The notes under the pieces: model-generated | What the model saw: only the letters and a program-made list of their open reading frames with translations | The model's database searches: none | Told to the model about the DNA's origin: nothing | Shown: positions 43,791-53,400 of the stretch, piece by piece | Numbering within the stretch: the stretch's first letter is position 1 | Layout of the letters: every line of letters starts with the position of its first letter | Made by a program: the position numbers and the translations under genes | Source of the DNA: CBDCFV01 sp965261795 | GTDB taxonomy: Bacteria; Chloroflexota; Dehalococcoidia; Lucifugimonadales; UBA3495 | Reading direction: 5' to 3' | DNA length: 64,000 nucleotides | NCBI GenBank assembly: GCA_965261795.1 | Contig: OZ253476.1 | Coordinates: 4,030,001-4,094,000, forward strand

Positions 43791-44480
43791 TCAGCGCCGC
43801 CTTACTCGACGGCGCAACTCTTCTTCCAGTTGCTCTATTCTGGCTTCGGCTTGACTCAAATTTCGGAGGTAGGCGCCGGTTTCCCGATTGTAAAACGCCA
43901 ACATTTCATCTCGCCAGCACAGATCCAGCCTCAAAATTGGTCTGTATCCTTTCAGTACGCCGTCGGGTTCGTTGGTCAGTTCTATAGGCTGGTAGGCCCC
44001 GTCCACCAACCGATCTCCGGCCAAGGCATGTCCATAGAATTGGCCGCCGGAGTGGTCAAAGCGCCAGTACTCGGGGACGCCGATCTGGGCGTAGATCTCC
44101 CGTTTTATCGTAATCTCCTGTCGCGCTGTGCTTTCTGAACCGACTTCCAGCACGAAATCAGGCGGTTTGCCCACCTCCCAAGGCAAGTATAACTTCCTTC
44201 GTTCGATCGCCAAGGCATCGACCCCGAAGGCCGCGTAAAAGTCGGGGCCAACCTGGACGTTCAGATCGGTAGCGTCGTAGCAAATGAAAGTGTTGCTGCT
44301 GCGGAAGACGTCTTCTGACGGGTGGAGGGCGGTAATGTGAGTGTCCAAAATATGAAGAATTTCTTGCAGGACCGGGTATTGAAACATAGCGTCCGGCAGC
44401 GGCTCCGGTTCATCGGGATTAAACGATAAGCTGTCGTAGTCAACGACGGCTTGAATGTTGTATGCAAGCTTGGTGGTCAT
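43791..44480 (-). CDS. Uma2 family endonuclease-like protein (paralog 3)
   Basis: A 229-residue DUF820/Uma2 protein with core segments PDFYAAFGVDALAIERR, KPPDFVLEVGSESTA, GVPEYWRFDHSGGQFYG and LRLDLCWRDEMLAFYNRE. It ends in a short basic coiled coil (QAEARIEQLEEELRRRVRRR) without the 14-residue repeats of the other two paralogs. The start ATG lies behind a GAGGCC-like weak site. The family fold is PD-(D/E)XK; whether it cuts DNA is unknown. Confidence 0.84.
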   Translation of the reverse strand: MTTKLAYNIQAVVDYDSLSFNPDEPEPLPDAMFQYPVLQEILHILDTHITALHPSEDVFRSSNTFICYDATDLNVQVGPDFYAAFGVDALAIERRKLYLPWEVGKPPDFVLEVGSESTARQEITIKREIYAQIGVPEYWRFDHSGGQFYGHALAGDRLVDGAYQPIELTNEPDGVLKGYRPILRLDLCWRDEMLAFYNRETGAYLRNLSQAEARIEQLEEELRRRVRRR

Positions 44481-44654
44481 GCAGGCCTCTGGGTGATGTT
44501 GGACCTTGCCTCTTATGTTGCTTCTCGTTTACCTGATGATAACACAGACCACTCTCCTCCCATCCGCCAGCGCGCGGCCACTAAACGGGGCGTTTACTCA
44601 ACCCAAAGCAGGAAGTGGGCGGTACACACGCCCTCACAGACGAAGCGGGCGTAC

Positions 44655-45959
44655 CTATACAACGGCGGAGATGGCATGGTCCAGTATCTCCGCCGCAAGG
44701 TCCATCTGGTCCTCAGTGGTGGTGAACGGCGGAACGAAGCGAAGGACCGACCCGCGCCGGCGTACACTGACAATCAGGCCGTTTCCCAAGCACAGGCGTC
44801 CGATTTGCTGGCCTTGGCTGTAGGCCGGGGTCTTGCTTTCACGGTCGGTGACAAACTCCACGCCTTGCAGCAGTCCTCGCCCTCGGATATCGCCCACCAG
44901 TTCGTGCTTTTCGCTCAGTCGGCGTAAATGGCCCTGCCAATAAGCGCCTACCCTATTGGCTACGTCCGTCAGACCTTCTTCCAGGATAATGTCTATGCTG
45001 GCTATGGCGGCGTTGCAGGTCAACGGATCGTTGGAGTGAGAGTGGGCCACCACTAAGCCTGTATCCACCGCCTTCTCTTCGATTTCGTCGGTCGTAATGG
45101 TCGCGCTTATGGCGATGCCCCCGCCAAAGTGTTTCGACACAGTTAATATGTCCGGTGTCACGTCTTCCTGCTCGAAGGCCCACATAGTCCCCAGCTTGGC
45201 CAAACCAGTCTGGGCTTCATCCAGGATAAGCAGCATCCCGCGCCGTTCGCAGCGCAACTTCAACTCCCGTAGCCAACCCGGCGGCGGCTCTATCACTCCG
45301 CCCGCGCTGAACAGAGGCTCGGTAATGACGGCGGCCATCCGGCCATCGGCCTGCGCATCGAGCAACTCAAAACTGGTGTCCAAGCAGGTGTTGTCGCACG
45401 CCGGTTTGTCCTGGCAGAAGTTGCACCGGTAGCGGTAGGGCGCAAGGATGGGGTAGTTGCCCGGAGCGTAAGGGCCATAGCCTTGGCGCCACCCGGAGAA
45501 GGTGACGGCCCTGGCCGCGTCGGTCATGCCGTGGAAGCTAACCACCGGGCTGGCTACCTCGTAACCCCCGGTGTAGCGCTTGGCGATAGCCATCGCAGCC
45601 TCGTTGGAGTCGCTGCCGGAAGTCAGGAACATGCTGCGGTTGAGGCCGGGGGGAGTTATTTCCGCCAAGCGGCTGGCCAGGATGATCTCCCGGTCGTTGA
45701 ATATGGTCATGTGGCTGTGAATCAGCGACTCCGCGCTCTCCTGAAGCGCCTGCACTATGCGGGGGTGGTTGTGCCCCAAGGCGGCGCACATCTGGCCGGA
45801 GTTAAAGTCCAGATACTCTTTCCCGTTCACGTCGCGGACCACGGAGCCGCGGCCCCACACGAAAATCGGGCCGGTCACGGCGTTGCGGTCCATCCGGCTG
45901 CGGAAGCTGTACTTCCTTGCCAATTCCAATAGCTCTTCCTCTGACAATCCGCCGGTCAT
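44655..45959 (-). CDS. Class III (aspartate aminotransferase family) PLP aminotransferase
   Basis: A 434-residue fold-type I class III aminotransferase, the group of ornithine, GABA and taurine aminotransferases. The PLP-binding Asp is in LLILDEAQTGLAKLGTMWA and the Schiff-base Lys in ILTVSKHFGGGIAIS. GSDSNEAAMAIAKRYTGG is the phosphate-binding helix. A four-Cys patch (RCNFCQDKPACDNTC, near 178-192) is unusual and could bind a metal. GGAGGAC precedes the start. It lies downstream of the flavin monooxygenase at 46094, separated by a hairpin. Confidence 0.9.
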   Translation of the reverse strand: MTGGLSEEELLELARKYSFRSRMDRNAVTGPIFVWGRGSVVRDVNGKEYLDFNSGQMCAALGHNHPRIVQALQESAESLIHSHMTIFNDREIILASRLAEITPPGLNRSMFLTSGSDSNEAAMAIAKRYTGGYEVASPVVSFHGMTDAARAVTFSGWRQGYGPYAPGNYPILAPYRYRCNFCQDKPACDNTCLDTSFELLDAQADGRMAAVITEPLFSAGGVIEPPPGWLRELKLRCERRGMLLILDEAQTGLAKLGTMWAFEQEDVTPDILTVSKHFGGGIAISATITTDEIEEKAVDTGLVVAHSHSNDPLTCNAAIASIDIILEEGLTDVANRVGAYWQGHLRRLSEKHELVGDIRGRGLLQGVEFVTDRESKTPAYSQGQQIGRLCLGNGLIVSVRRRGSVLRFVPPFTTTEDQMDLAAEILDHAISAVV

Positions 45960-45985
45960 AAAGCCACCTGTCCTCCGGTAAACAC

Positions 45986-46018
45986 GTGGGCCTGCCGTTG
46001 CGTTAACGGCAGGCCCAC
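45986..46018 (-). terminator. Perfect 14-bp hairpin between LLM and aminotransferase genes
   Basis: Positions 45986-45999 pair with 46005-46018, a G/C-rich 14-bp stem with a 5-base loop, located 75 bp after the stop of the minus-strand monooxygenase and 27 bp before the aminotransferase start. It likely ends or attenuates read-through. A TTTACC follows rather than a long T tract. Confidence 0.65.
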
Positions 46019-46093
46019 CGAATCACCGGGATAATGTTAATTAATAAATACCGCCCTCTCCCTTCGGAGAGTATCTCCGTAGGCCTTTTCAGG

Positions 46094-47278
46094 CTAAGCG
46101 GCGGCCTTGGCTTGGTCCTTGAATACGGGCATCACCTCCGTGCCGAACCACTCCAACTGTTCCAGGATGACGCTTTGAGGGGTCCCAATTACGGAGCCAA
46201 CGTTGACGGCCTCAAGCCCGGGGTACCTATCCTGGATGTCCTGAATCTTCTCAATTATCTGTTCCGGGGGGCCGCACAACCAGGAACCCCCGGTCACTGC
46301 TTCCTCAAGCGTGGGAAGTCCGGCGTGACGCGCTTTGGCCGGGTCGGCCAAGTCGGCCATTTGCTGACTGGTCAGGCCGCGCACAAACCCCAGCGGCGCA
46401 AACATCTTCATGTTCTCTTCAAAGAATATTCGCGCCTCGTTTATGGCCTTCTCTTCGGTGTCGGCCAAGTGGATGGAGTAGCCGATGGCCAGGTCCGTTC
46501 CCAGTTCGGTCTCCCGGCCGTACTTGGCCAAGGTGTCCCGCCACTGCTCCACGACCCGGTCGGTGGCGCCGCCGGCAGCGGCGCCGCCGCCGATGACACC
46601 CTTCATGCCGTGCTTGGCCATGAAGTCCATCTGCCGCTCACTGGCGCTTACGACGGGTTGCCAAGTCTCCACCGGCAGCGTTCGCGGCCTTGGCACTAAC
46701 GTAATATCCTTCAGTTCATAACCCCGGTAGGGGACCGCCGGCGGGATGTTGTAATGCTCGCCGTGGTGAGAAAAGGCCCGTTCATTAAAGGCCTTGAACA
46801 GGACTTCGGTCTGTTCTTCGAAAAGTGCCCGGTTGGCCTCGTTGTCGATAGCCGTGCTGGGATTGCCGAACACCTCCACTTCCCGGGAGTGGTAACCCCG
46901 GCCCACACCGAAAATGACCCTGCCCTCGGTCAGGATGTCGGCGGTGGCAAAATCCTCCGCCAACCGAAGCGGGTGCCACATGGGGTTGATGTTGAAGCCG
47001 CAGCCAAACTTGAGGTTCTTGGTCAAGTGGGCCAAGTGAACGAACAACAGCAACAAATTGGGGATGCACTCGTACCCTTCTCTCTGGAAATGGTGTTCAG
47101 CCGCCCAGAAGACGTCGTAGCCCAACCTGTCCATGGTCAGGGCAATGGCCTCGGTCTTGTCGAACACCGTGGCAAGATGCTCGTCGGACAGCCACCGGTC
47201 ATTTACGGGGGTGCCGTCCCATCCCATGTTGTCCAAGTCCACGTGACCGGCGAACAAGCTACCGAACTGCGTTATCAT
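46094..47278 (-). CDS. LLM class flavin-dependent oxidoreductase (paralog 3)
   Basis: A 394-residue luciferase-like monooxygenase. It shows MDRLGYDVFWAAEHHFQREGYE (AEHHF near 72-76), LKFGCGFNINPMWHPLRLAEDFATADILTEGRVIFGVGRG and VASAERQMDFMAKHGMKGV-like SASERQMDFMAKHGMKG. The start ATG 47278 follows AGGAGGG; the frame to 47329 has no better site. It belongs to the alkanal/limonene-type branch with a longer C-terminus than paralog 2. Substrate unknown. Confidence 0.88.
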   Translation of the reverse strand: MITQFGSLFAGHVDLDNMGWDGTPVNDRWLSDEHLATVFDKTEAIALTMDRLGYDVFWAAEHHFQREGYECIPNLLLLFVHLAHLTKNLKFGCGFNINPMWHPLRLAEDFATADILTEGRVIFGVGRGYHSREVEVFGNPSTAIDNEANRALFEEQTEVLFKAFNERAFSHHGEHYNIPPAVPYRGYELKDITLVPRPRTLPVETWQPVVSASERQMDFMAKHGMKGVIGGGAAAGGATDRVVEQWRDTLAKYGRETELGTDLAIGYSIHLADTEEKAINEARIFFEENMKMFAPLGFVRGLTSQQMADLADPAKARHAGLPTLEEAVTGGSWLCGPPEQIIEKIQDIQDRYPGLEAVNVGSVIGTPQSVILEQLEWFGTEVMPVFKDQAKAAA

Positions 47279-47540
47279 TCTTACCCTCCTAAATGGGACC
47301 GCGCCCTTCGACGGCTCGCCGATCTCCAAGCCCGGTTCTATAGGTCATTTTAGTCCGGTGACCAACCCTGTCAAGCCCAACTCACTGCATCAGCCGAGTA
47401 CAGGGCAGGCAACATTCGGTTCAACCGGACCCGTGAGATGGCCGGAAGCGACCTATCGACGGAGACCAAGCCGGATACTCTGGTAAAATATGTATAATCA
47501 TATCGGGGCAGGGTGATTAACCCAAGGGCGGGGTGGGTAT

Positions 47541-48329
47541 ATGGATGCCACCAATCAGCAACAAAGGATATTGATAGTAGACGATGAAGCTGGCTCGGCC
47601 ATCGTTACGGCGGTTCGGCGCAGGTTGGAAGACGAGGGATGGCTGCCTATAGTGGTGCAGCCGGAAAATCGGTGGGCGTTGGCAGAGGAGTTCGAGACAG
47701 CCGCCCTTTTCGCCATAGAGGAACGGCAGCCCGATGGGGTGCTGTTGGACGTCAGGTTCGGTGAGCACCGGGATGACCGTTTCAAGGGCCTGGAGATTTT
47801 ACAGGAGATCGTCAAACGCCATCCCCGGTTGCCGATTTTGATGTTCACCCAATACGCACAGGGTCCTGACCGGGACACGGCAGTGCGGGGGGCCTTGCAT
47901 TGGGACGCACCCGTTGACTTCATCGACAAACTCGCCAGCCCGGAAGAAGTAGTGCTGCGACTGCGCCGCCTCATCGGCACTTCACCCGAGAGCATACCTG
48001 TGGGCAACCGCATCATCGTTGACGTCGGCACCGGGGTTGTTCAAGTTAAGGGCGATGACCAATTCTCTCCGGTGGTGGAACTGCAAGGCATGAAGTTTGA
48101 AATCCTCCGTGAATTAGCCGCTGCATGGTACCGCAGCCCGGGTGAATTGGTGCCCTTCAGCAAGCTGGAGCGCTACTCGGAAGGGGATGACCCGCGGGCA
48201 TCGCTGCGGGTCAGAATCCGGGAGATCAAGGACGTCCTTGGTAGAGCGATCGGAATCCGATTCGCCGCCGGGGAGTTCATCATCAACGTTCGCGACCAAG
48301 GTTATCGTCTGGTACCGCCAAGGAACTAG
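47541..48329 (+). CDS. Two-component response regulator with winged-helix-like output domain
   Basis: A 262-residue regulator. The receiver domain (about 8-140) has the acidic pair D14-D15, phosphoacceptor D70 in GVLLDVRF, T103 in LMFTQ and K130 in FIDKL. The receiver is slightly extended between strand 3 and helix 3. The output region (about 165-262) ends with REIKDVLGRAIGIRFAAGEFIINVRDQGYRLVPP, a pattern like the OmpR-type winged helix. Its stop codon lies inside the terminal inverted repeat of a small element that separates it from the histidine kinase gene. The pair is probably cognate. Confidence 0.85.
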   Translation: MDATNQQQRILIVDDEAGSAIVTAVRRRLEDEGWLPIVVQPENRWALAEEFETAALFAIEERQPDGVLLDVRFGEHRDDRFKGLEILQEIVKRHPRLPILMFTQYAQGPDRDTAVRGALHWDAPVDFIDKLASPEEVVLRLRRLIGTSPESIPVGNRIIVDVGTGVVQVKGDDQFSPVVELQGMKFEILRELAAAWYRSPGELVPFSKLERYSEGDDPRASLRVRIREIKDVLGRAIGIRFAAGEFIINVRDQGYRLVPPRN

Positions 48330-48462
48330 TACCGTTTCCACTTGAATATGCCTTATATCACATATCTGTTTCACCTGTTAATCATTCCCACCCGCGCAAC
48401 CGGGAATCCAGAGTTAGAGGCAGCTTTACCGTATCAACAAATCTATCTGGAAACGGTACTAG
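48326..48462. mobile_element. 137-bp element with 15-bp perfect terminal inverted repeats (MITE-like)
   Basis: CTAGTACCGTTTCCA at 48326-48340 is repeated in inverse at 48448-48462, with 107 bases between. The ends carry TA (or CTAG) as possible target duplication, as in Tc1/mariner-like or other miniature elements. The interior encodes no protein and includes an ATTCCC/GGGAAT palindrome. The response regulator stop TAG (48327-48329) lies in the left end and the kinase ATG is 4 bp after the right end. Confidence 0.65.
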
Positions 48463-48466
48463 ACCC

Positions 48467-49435
48467 ATGTCCGATTGGCTTGGTATGCAATCCAAGGTCA
48501 GGACCACTGGTGGTCTTGTCCTTTTCTTAGGGATAATCAGCCTTATCCTGGCGCCTGTCGTGGGCAACATGGTGTTCCGCAGCCTCTGGAGTGTAGAACC
48601 TCTTTCTTACATTGGGGCGATTCTGGCGGCGCTGGGTCTGGGTGTAGTATCCCTCTCCTACGTCGCGCCTGCCGTAATGGCCAGAAACAAGGCCGCCGCC
48701 GATGCCGTTGCCCAGCAGCATTGGAGCAGGGTAACTCAACACTACTTCGACCTGTTCGACCACGACTTGGGACGCCCTATCCGCCGCATCTCCGGCAAAG
48801 AGCGGGAATTGCGGGCCGTGCTGAAGTTCTCGGGCGCGGAGACGGACCCGAACGTCCAAGCCCTATTGGACGAAATCGAGATGCAGACACCCAACTTCCG
48901 CCTGATGATGTCCAACATCCAGACGCTGGTGCAGTTGGAGGACCCCGGTTCTTCAGCCCAAACTCAACCGGTTGAACCCTCTGAGGTGATACGAAAAATC
49001 GTAGACCGCTACATCCTGGTGGCCGAGCAATCCGGCAAGGACATTTCCTGGTGGGCCGAGCCTTCCGATTTCGGTCTTGTCTACTCCGACAGTTCCGCCA
49101 TCGAGCACATTGTCACTAACCTGGTTGACAACGCGGTGCGCCTCGCTACCAGCCGCGTCGAAGTGCGGCTTAGCAAAGACGATAGCAAGTACTACGTGGA
49201 GGTGTGGGATGACGGTGTCGGCATCCCGTCCCATTACGCCAATTACATCTTCGATCACGGCTGGACGCCGGAAGTGGCGCGCAGGGAGGAAAAGTCCAGT
49301 TCAGGGCTTGGGTTGTTTATCGCCCGCACGCTCGCCGAGCGGTGTAAAGGGACACTGAAATTGGAAACCGTAACCAAACCTGACTCTAATCACCACACCT
49401 CATTCCTGCTCAGCCTGCCCTTAAATGCCGCTTGA
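48467..49435 (+). CDS. Membrane sensor histidine kinase
   Basis: A 322-residue kinase. Two membrane helices (about 15-35 and 46-70) with almost no external loop leave no extracellular sensor, so it likely senses membrane or internal signals. The phospho-His is H99 in LFDHDLGRPIRRI; the ATPase domain has N-box VTNLVDNAVRLATS (about 210-224), G1 DDGVGIP, and G2 GLGLFIARTL. It directly follows a MITE-like element that carries its leader and probably its RBS region (GGAAA). It pairs with the regulator upstream. Confidence 0.88.
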   Translation: MSDWLGMQSKVRTTGGLVLFLGIISLILAPVVGNMVFRSLWSVEPLSYIGAILAALGLGVVSLSYVAPAVMARNKAAADAVAQQHWSRVTQHYFDLFDHDLGRPIRRISGKERELRAVLKFSGAETDPNVQALLDEIEMQTPNFRLMMSNIQTLVQLEDPGSSAQTQPVEPSEVIRKIVDRYILVAEQSGKDISWWAEPSDFGLVYSDSSAIEHIVTNLVDNAVRLATSRVEVRLSKDDSKYYVEVWDDGVGIPSHYANYIFDHGWTPEVARREEKSSSGLGLFIARTLAERCKGTLKLETVTKPDSNHHTSFLLSLPLNAA

Positions 49436-49502
49436 TCAGTAATTTCCCTCATGAGTGGCCCATGTTGGCGTGCAACCGGTGCGGTCTGACGGAGACCCCG
49501 CG

Positions 49503-50372
49503 GTGAAACCAATCAACCTGGCATTGGGCATCGCGCTTATGGGGACGGTCTTCAGTTTTGCTGCCTGTTTCCAAGTGGTCCCTCGCCCCGGCGCAGGGCC
49601 AACCCAACAACCACATGCGTCACCATCCCCTACCGGCCCGACGCCCGTAATAGTCTCTGTTCCAAGGCCAACCGAGCAGCCAACACCCACCACGACTCCC
49701 GTTCTTGTTCCGGAAGAGACTGCACCGCCGGAGCCCACCCGGGTTGCGATCGCACCGACGCGGATTGCACCGGACCCCGCCGAATCTCCGCACGTCAAGC
49801 CCACTACCGTTGCGTCTACGCCGCAACCCACGACGCCCCTTCCTCCTACCAGGAGACCGGCCAGTACAATATTCCTTGAAGTTCGCAGTCCGGCGGACGA
49901 CAGCCAGGTTCGCAGCGGCGCGGTAGTGCTTAGCGGCGTAGTCAGTCCGGGCGCAAGGGTCAGCATCAACCAAGAGCAGGCGATTGTAGAGGAAGACGGC
50001 AAATTCCGCGGCGCGGTTGACCTTGTTCCCGGCAAGAACGAGATTCAGGTCGTGGCTACGGACATCCAAGGCAACCAAGTGACCAAGGTTGTAACAGTAA
50101 CCTCTATCACAGTTCCAGTGCGCCCGTTCATGCTGGTGATAACCGAGCCCAAGCACGAAAGCATAGTATCGGACGAGAACATCCAGCTATCTGGCCGCAC
50201 CGGGCCGGAGGCCGTGGTCAGCGTCAACGGCGCTTTGCAGTCCGTTGACTTGATGGGCAACTTCTCGACCCCGGTAGTATTAGAACCGGGGCCAAATCTT
50301 TTTGACGTAGTGGCCACGAACGTCGACGGCAGGGTCAGCAGTTCGGTAGTCGCGGTGATTTACCGCCCATGA
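49503..50372 (+). CDS. Lipoprotein with two Ig-like (bacterial glucodextranase B-type) domains
   Basis: A 289-residue exported protein. The GTG start at 49503 gives a clean lipoprotein signal ending FSFAAC (C22); an ATG at 49455 is less suited. Residues 23-115 are a Pro/Thr-rich linker. Two beta-sandwich domains follow (about 118-200 and 205-289), each with a PxxxxxVxSxxVxLSG start and PGxNxIxVxAxDxxGN end, e.g. VPGKNEIQVVATDIQGN. This is the pattern of surface-exposed Ig-like repeats. It is read between the kinase gene and the large HYR protein, all on one strand. Confidence 0.75.
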   Translation: MKPINLALGIALMGTVFSFAACFQVVPRPGAGPTQQPHASPSPTGPTPVIVSVPRPTEQPTPTTTPVLVPEETAPPEPTRVAIAPTRIAPDPAESPHVKPTTVASTPQPTTPLPPTRRPASTIFLEVRSPADDSQVRSGAVVLSGVVSPGARVSINQEQAIVEEDGKFRGAVDLVPGKNEIQVVATDIQGNQVTKVVTVTSITVPVRPFMLVITEPKHESIVSDENIQLSGRTGPEAVVSVNGALQSVDLMGNFSTPVVLEPGPNLFDVVATNVDGRVSSSVVAVIYRP

Positions 50373-50484
50373 TAATAGACCGTTTGCATCCCGCCATCAG
50401 AAATAGGCAGAAACAGGACAGCGTCCGCCGACGGACAGCTACAAACCAGCCAGACTCAACCCGGCTCAGCGTCTGCAAGGCGCA

Positions 50485-53400
50485 TTGGTCATTAATGCGA
50501 TGCTAAAAACTGTAATGAAAGCGGTGGGCCGGACAGTTGCAGCGTCGGTGTTGGTCTTTCTCATGATGGGAGACTATTCACACTACGCCCAAGCCCAAGA
50601 AAACGACGATAGTCCGCCCCAGCTTTCGCTGCCGGGAAGCATCACGGTGGAAGCGACGGGGCCTTCCGGTGTTAACGTCTCGTTCGACGCCGTCGCTATC
50701 GACATAGTAGACCCGGACCCGGTCGTGACATGCAAGCCTTCTTCGGATTCCGAGTTCAACTTGGGAACGACCCGGGTGGTGTGTACGGCCACCGACGACG
50801 CCGGGAACACCAGCAGTGGAAGTTTCCCGGTCACGGTAAGAGACATCACTCCTCCTTTGCTGACCCTTCCGGCCAGCTTCAAGACCGAAGCCAGCAGCAA
50901 GCTGGGCGCGCTGGTTATCTTCACCAACATAGCAACCGACTCGGTGGACCCAAGCCCGGTGGTTGAGTGCGAACCTTCCTCCGTCTCCACCTTTCCCTTG
51001 GGGACTACTACGGTCAGTTGTGCAGCCACCGATGCCTCGGGAAACGTCTCCGGAGACCACTTCCTGGTCACCGTCGAAGACACTACACCGCCAACCATCA
51101 CTGGCCGCATGTCGCCTTTGCTGAACGTCAACGGGTGGCATAACACCGAAGTCGCGGTGACCTTTAATTGCTCCGACTCCGCCTCCGGAGTTGCCGCCTG
51201 CATCGGCGATGAAGTATTGGTCAACAACGGGGCGAACCAGCGGGTCAGGGGCACGTCGACCGACACCGCTGGCAACAGTGCGTTCTTCACTATGCCAGGA
51301 ATTAACATAGACCGGGCGCCTCCGGTCATTACCATAAACTCCCCGCGTAACGGGGCAGAGTTCTCCATATTGAAGAGAGTGGCGGCCGGTTGGAACGTGG
51401 CCGATGCACTGTCGGGAGTAGGCTCGGCTACCGCATCCACCAGGCAGGGAGAACCTATCGATACCTCCACCCTGGGTACCCATACTTTTGCTGTGACCGC
51501 CACAGACTTGGCGGGAAACCGAACCACCACAACACACACCTATACCGTTGTCGCGCCCTTCTCAACTTTCTTGATGAGCAAGGTGGAGGTGACTCTGGAA
51601 GGAGGAGCGCCCAGGGACGAATTTCGTCTAGCCGGGGTGTTCGAGTTGGGTCCGCACAGCAACGGCATAGACGTTGCCAATGAACGAACCACCATTATCC
51701 TGGGAGACTTCACCCAAGTCATACCCGCGGGGTCTTTCGTCCCGGAAGAAGATAGAGGCTACAGGCTTGACGGTGTTCCGGGAGGGATTGTCCGCGCCCG
51801 AATCAGAGATGACGGGCAGTTCTCGGTGACCGCAACCCGATTGGACCTGTTGCAAGTGTCTCGAAGCGACCCTGTGCCCATTTCCTTGGCCATCGGCGAC
51901 GACGTGGGTAATACCACCATCCAATTGATGCGTTCGGGACAATTCACGTTGGAAACCCGTCCGGCCATGGACTTCTTTGGCGTCGTAGAGGCTGTGGAAC
52001 ACCAGACCCTCCATGTCAGGACCGGGGAGGAGACCCACAAGGTAGTCTTAATAGACGACACAAACGTCCGCCTGATGCACAAACAAGATGCGTTCTCAGG
52101 GGACCTGGTGGCCGGCGACCGGGTTGCGGTTTCGCTGGCAGAGCGGGAAGGGAAACTCTTCGGCGATCAAATAGTGCTGCTTCGTCAGAAGACCAGGTTC
52201 AAGCACCTGCCGGGCGAGGTCATAGCTGTTACCGACACGCACCTGACCATCAGGCCCAGCTATGAAATGTGGGAGCCTATCACCTTCTCGCGAGGTCCAG
52301 GGACGCCCATCCAATATTTCCAAGGAGAGACCGCGCTTGCACCGGGGTCACACGTGATAGTCGTGGCGGAGCAAGACCCCCTGACAGGACTGTATTTCCC
52401 TGAAGCCAAGGGAATAAACATAATAGCAGTCGGAGAAAAGGATGGCGACCATGGAGGCGAGGAGCCTTCGCCGCCGGATTGGATTGACCACGCCATCATC
52501 CCGGGCGTCTTAAAGGGAGTAACCAATTCCGGAGAATGGACCATCGGCGGCATCTCCGTAGCCGTGGGTGTGGAAACCAAATTCGATGAAGGGCTGACGG
52601 TTGGGCAGATGTCAAGCGCCAAAGCGGCTTTGAGAGCGGACGGGTCGTTGTTGGCAACGGAAGTCCGGCGGGTATCCTACGACACCGGCATCAGCGGAAG
52701 CGCCGAACTGGAAGGTCCTTTCCAAGGCTTGGACGAGCCGTCGGGGAGATGGATAATCGGGTCTGCCTTGGTGACGGTAAGGCCGAGCATAAACATCGAC
52801 GGAGTGCCCAGAGCAGGCCAGCGACTGAAGGTATTCGCGTTGGTCAGTAAAGACGGCGCGTTGCTGGCCCGAGAAGTGCAATACGTAGAGGAACAAGCCT
52901 CCGGAGAGAGCGAAGCCGATTATTTGAAGCTGAAGGGGACCTTTCTGGGAGTCGACCCTCAGGGGAATTGGATTATTCACGGAGCCAGGGTCGCTGTGGG
53001 CCGTCAGACCAGATTGGAAGGCGACCCGGCCATCGGTCATCAGATAGAGGCGTTGGCTACGGTCCGGGACGACAACTCGTACTTGGCCCGGAGCATCACC
53101 GGCAGGCCAAAAACCCCTTGGCCGCCCGCTCCTACGGCCTACATTCACGGCGCAATAGAAAAAGTCCTGGAGGACGGCTCGCCGGTTGTCAACGGGGTGG
53201 AGGTGTCATTGAGTGCCCTCACCAAGCTGGACCGGTCGCCCCGGCCTGGAGATTTCGTGGAAGTGACGGCTCTTGTCCGTCCGGGCAGGGCTTTCCTTGC
53301 AGCCGAAATAGACAACCACGAGGCCGACTCCGGCAGCCTCTTTACGGAGACAAGCCCGGTGACCTTTCAAGGGCCCATTGATGACATTGGCCAAAACACG

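Noticed and set aside
48342..48530. Small plus-strand open frame between regulator and kinase
   Set aside because: It lies mostly inside the inverted-repeat element and overlaps the kinase in another frame, with no RBS or family resemblance.
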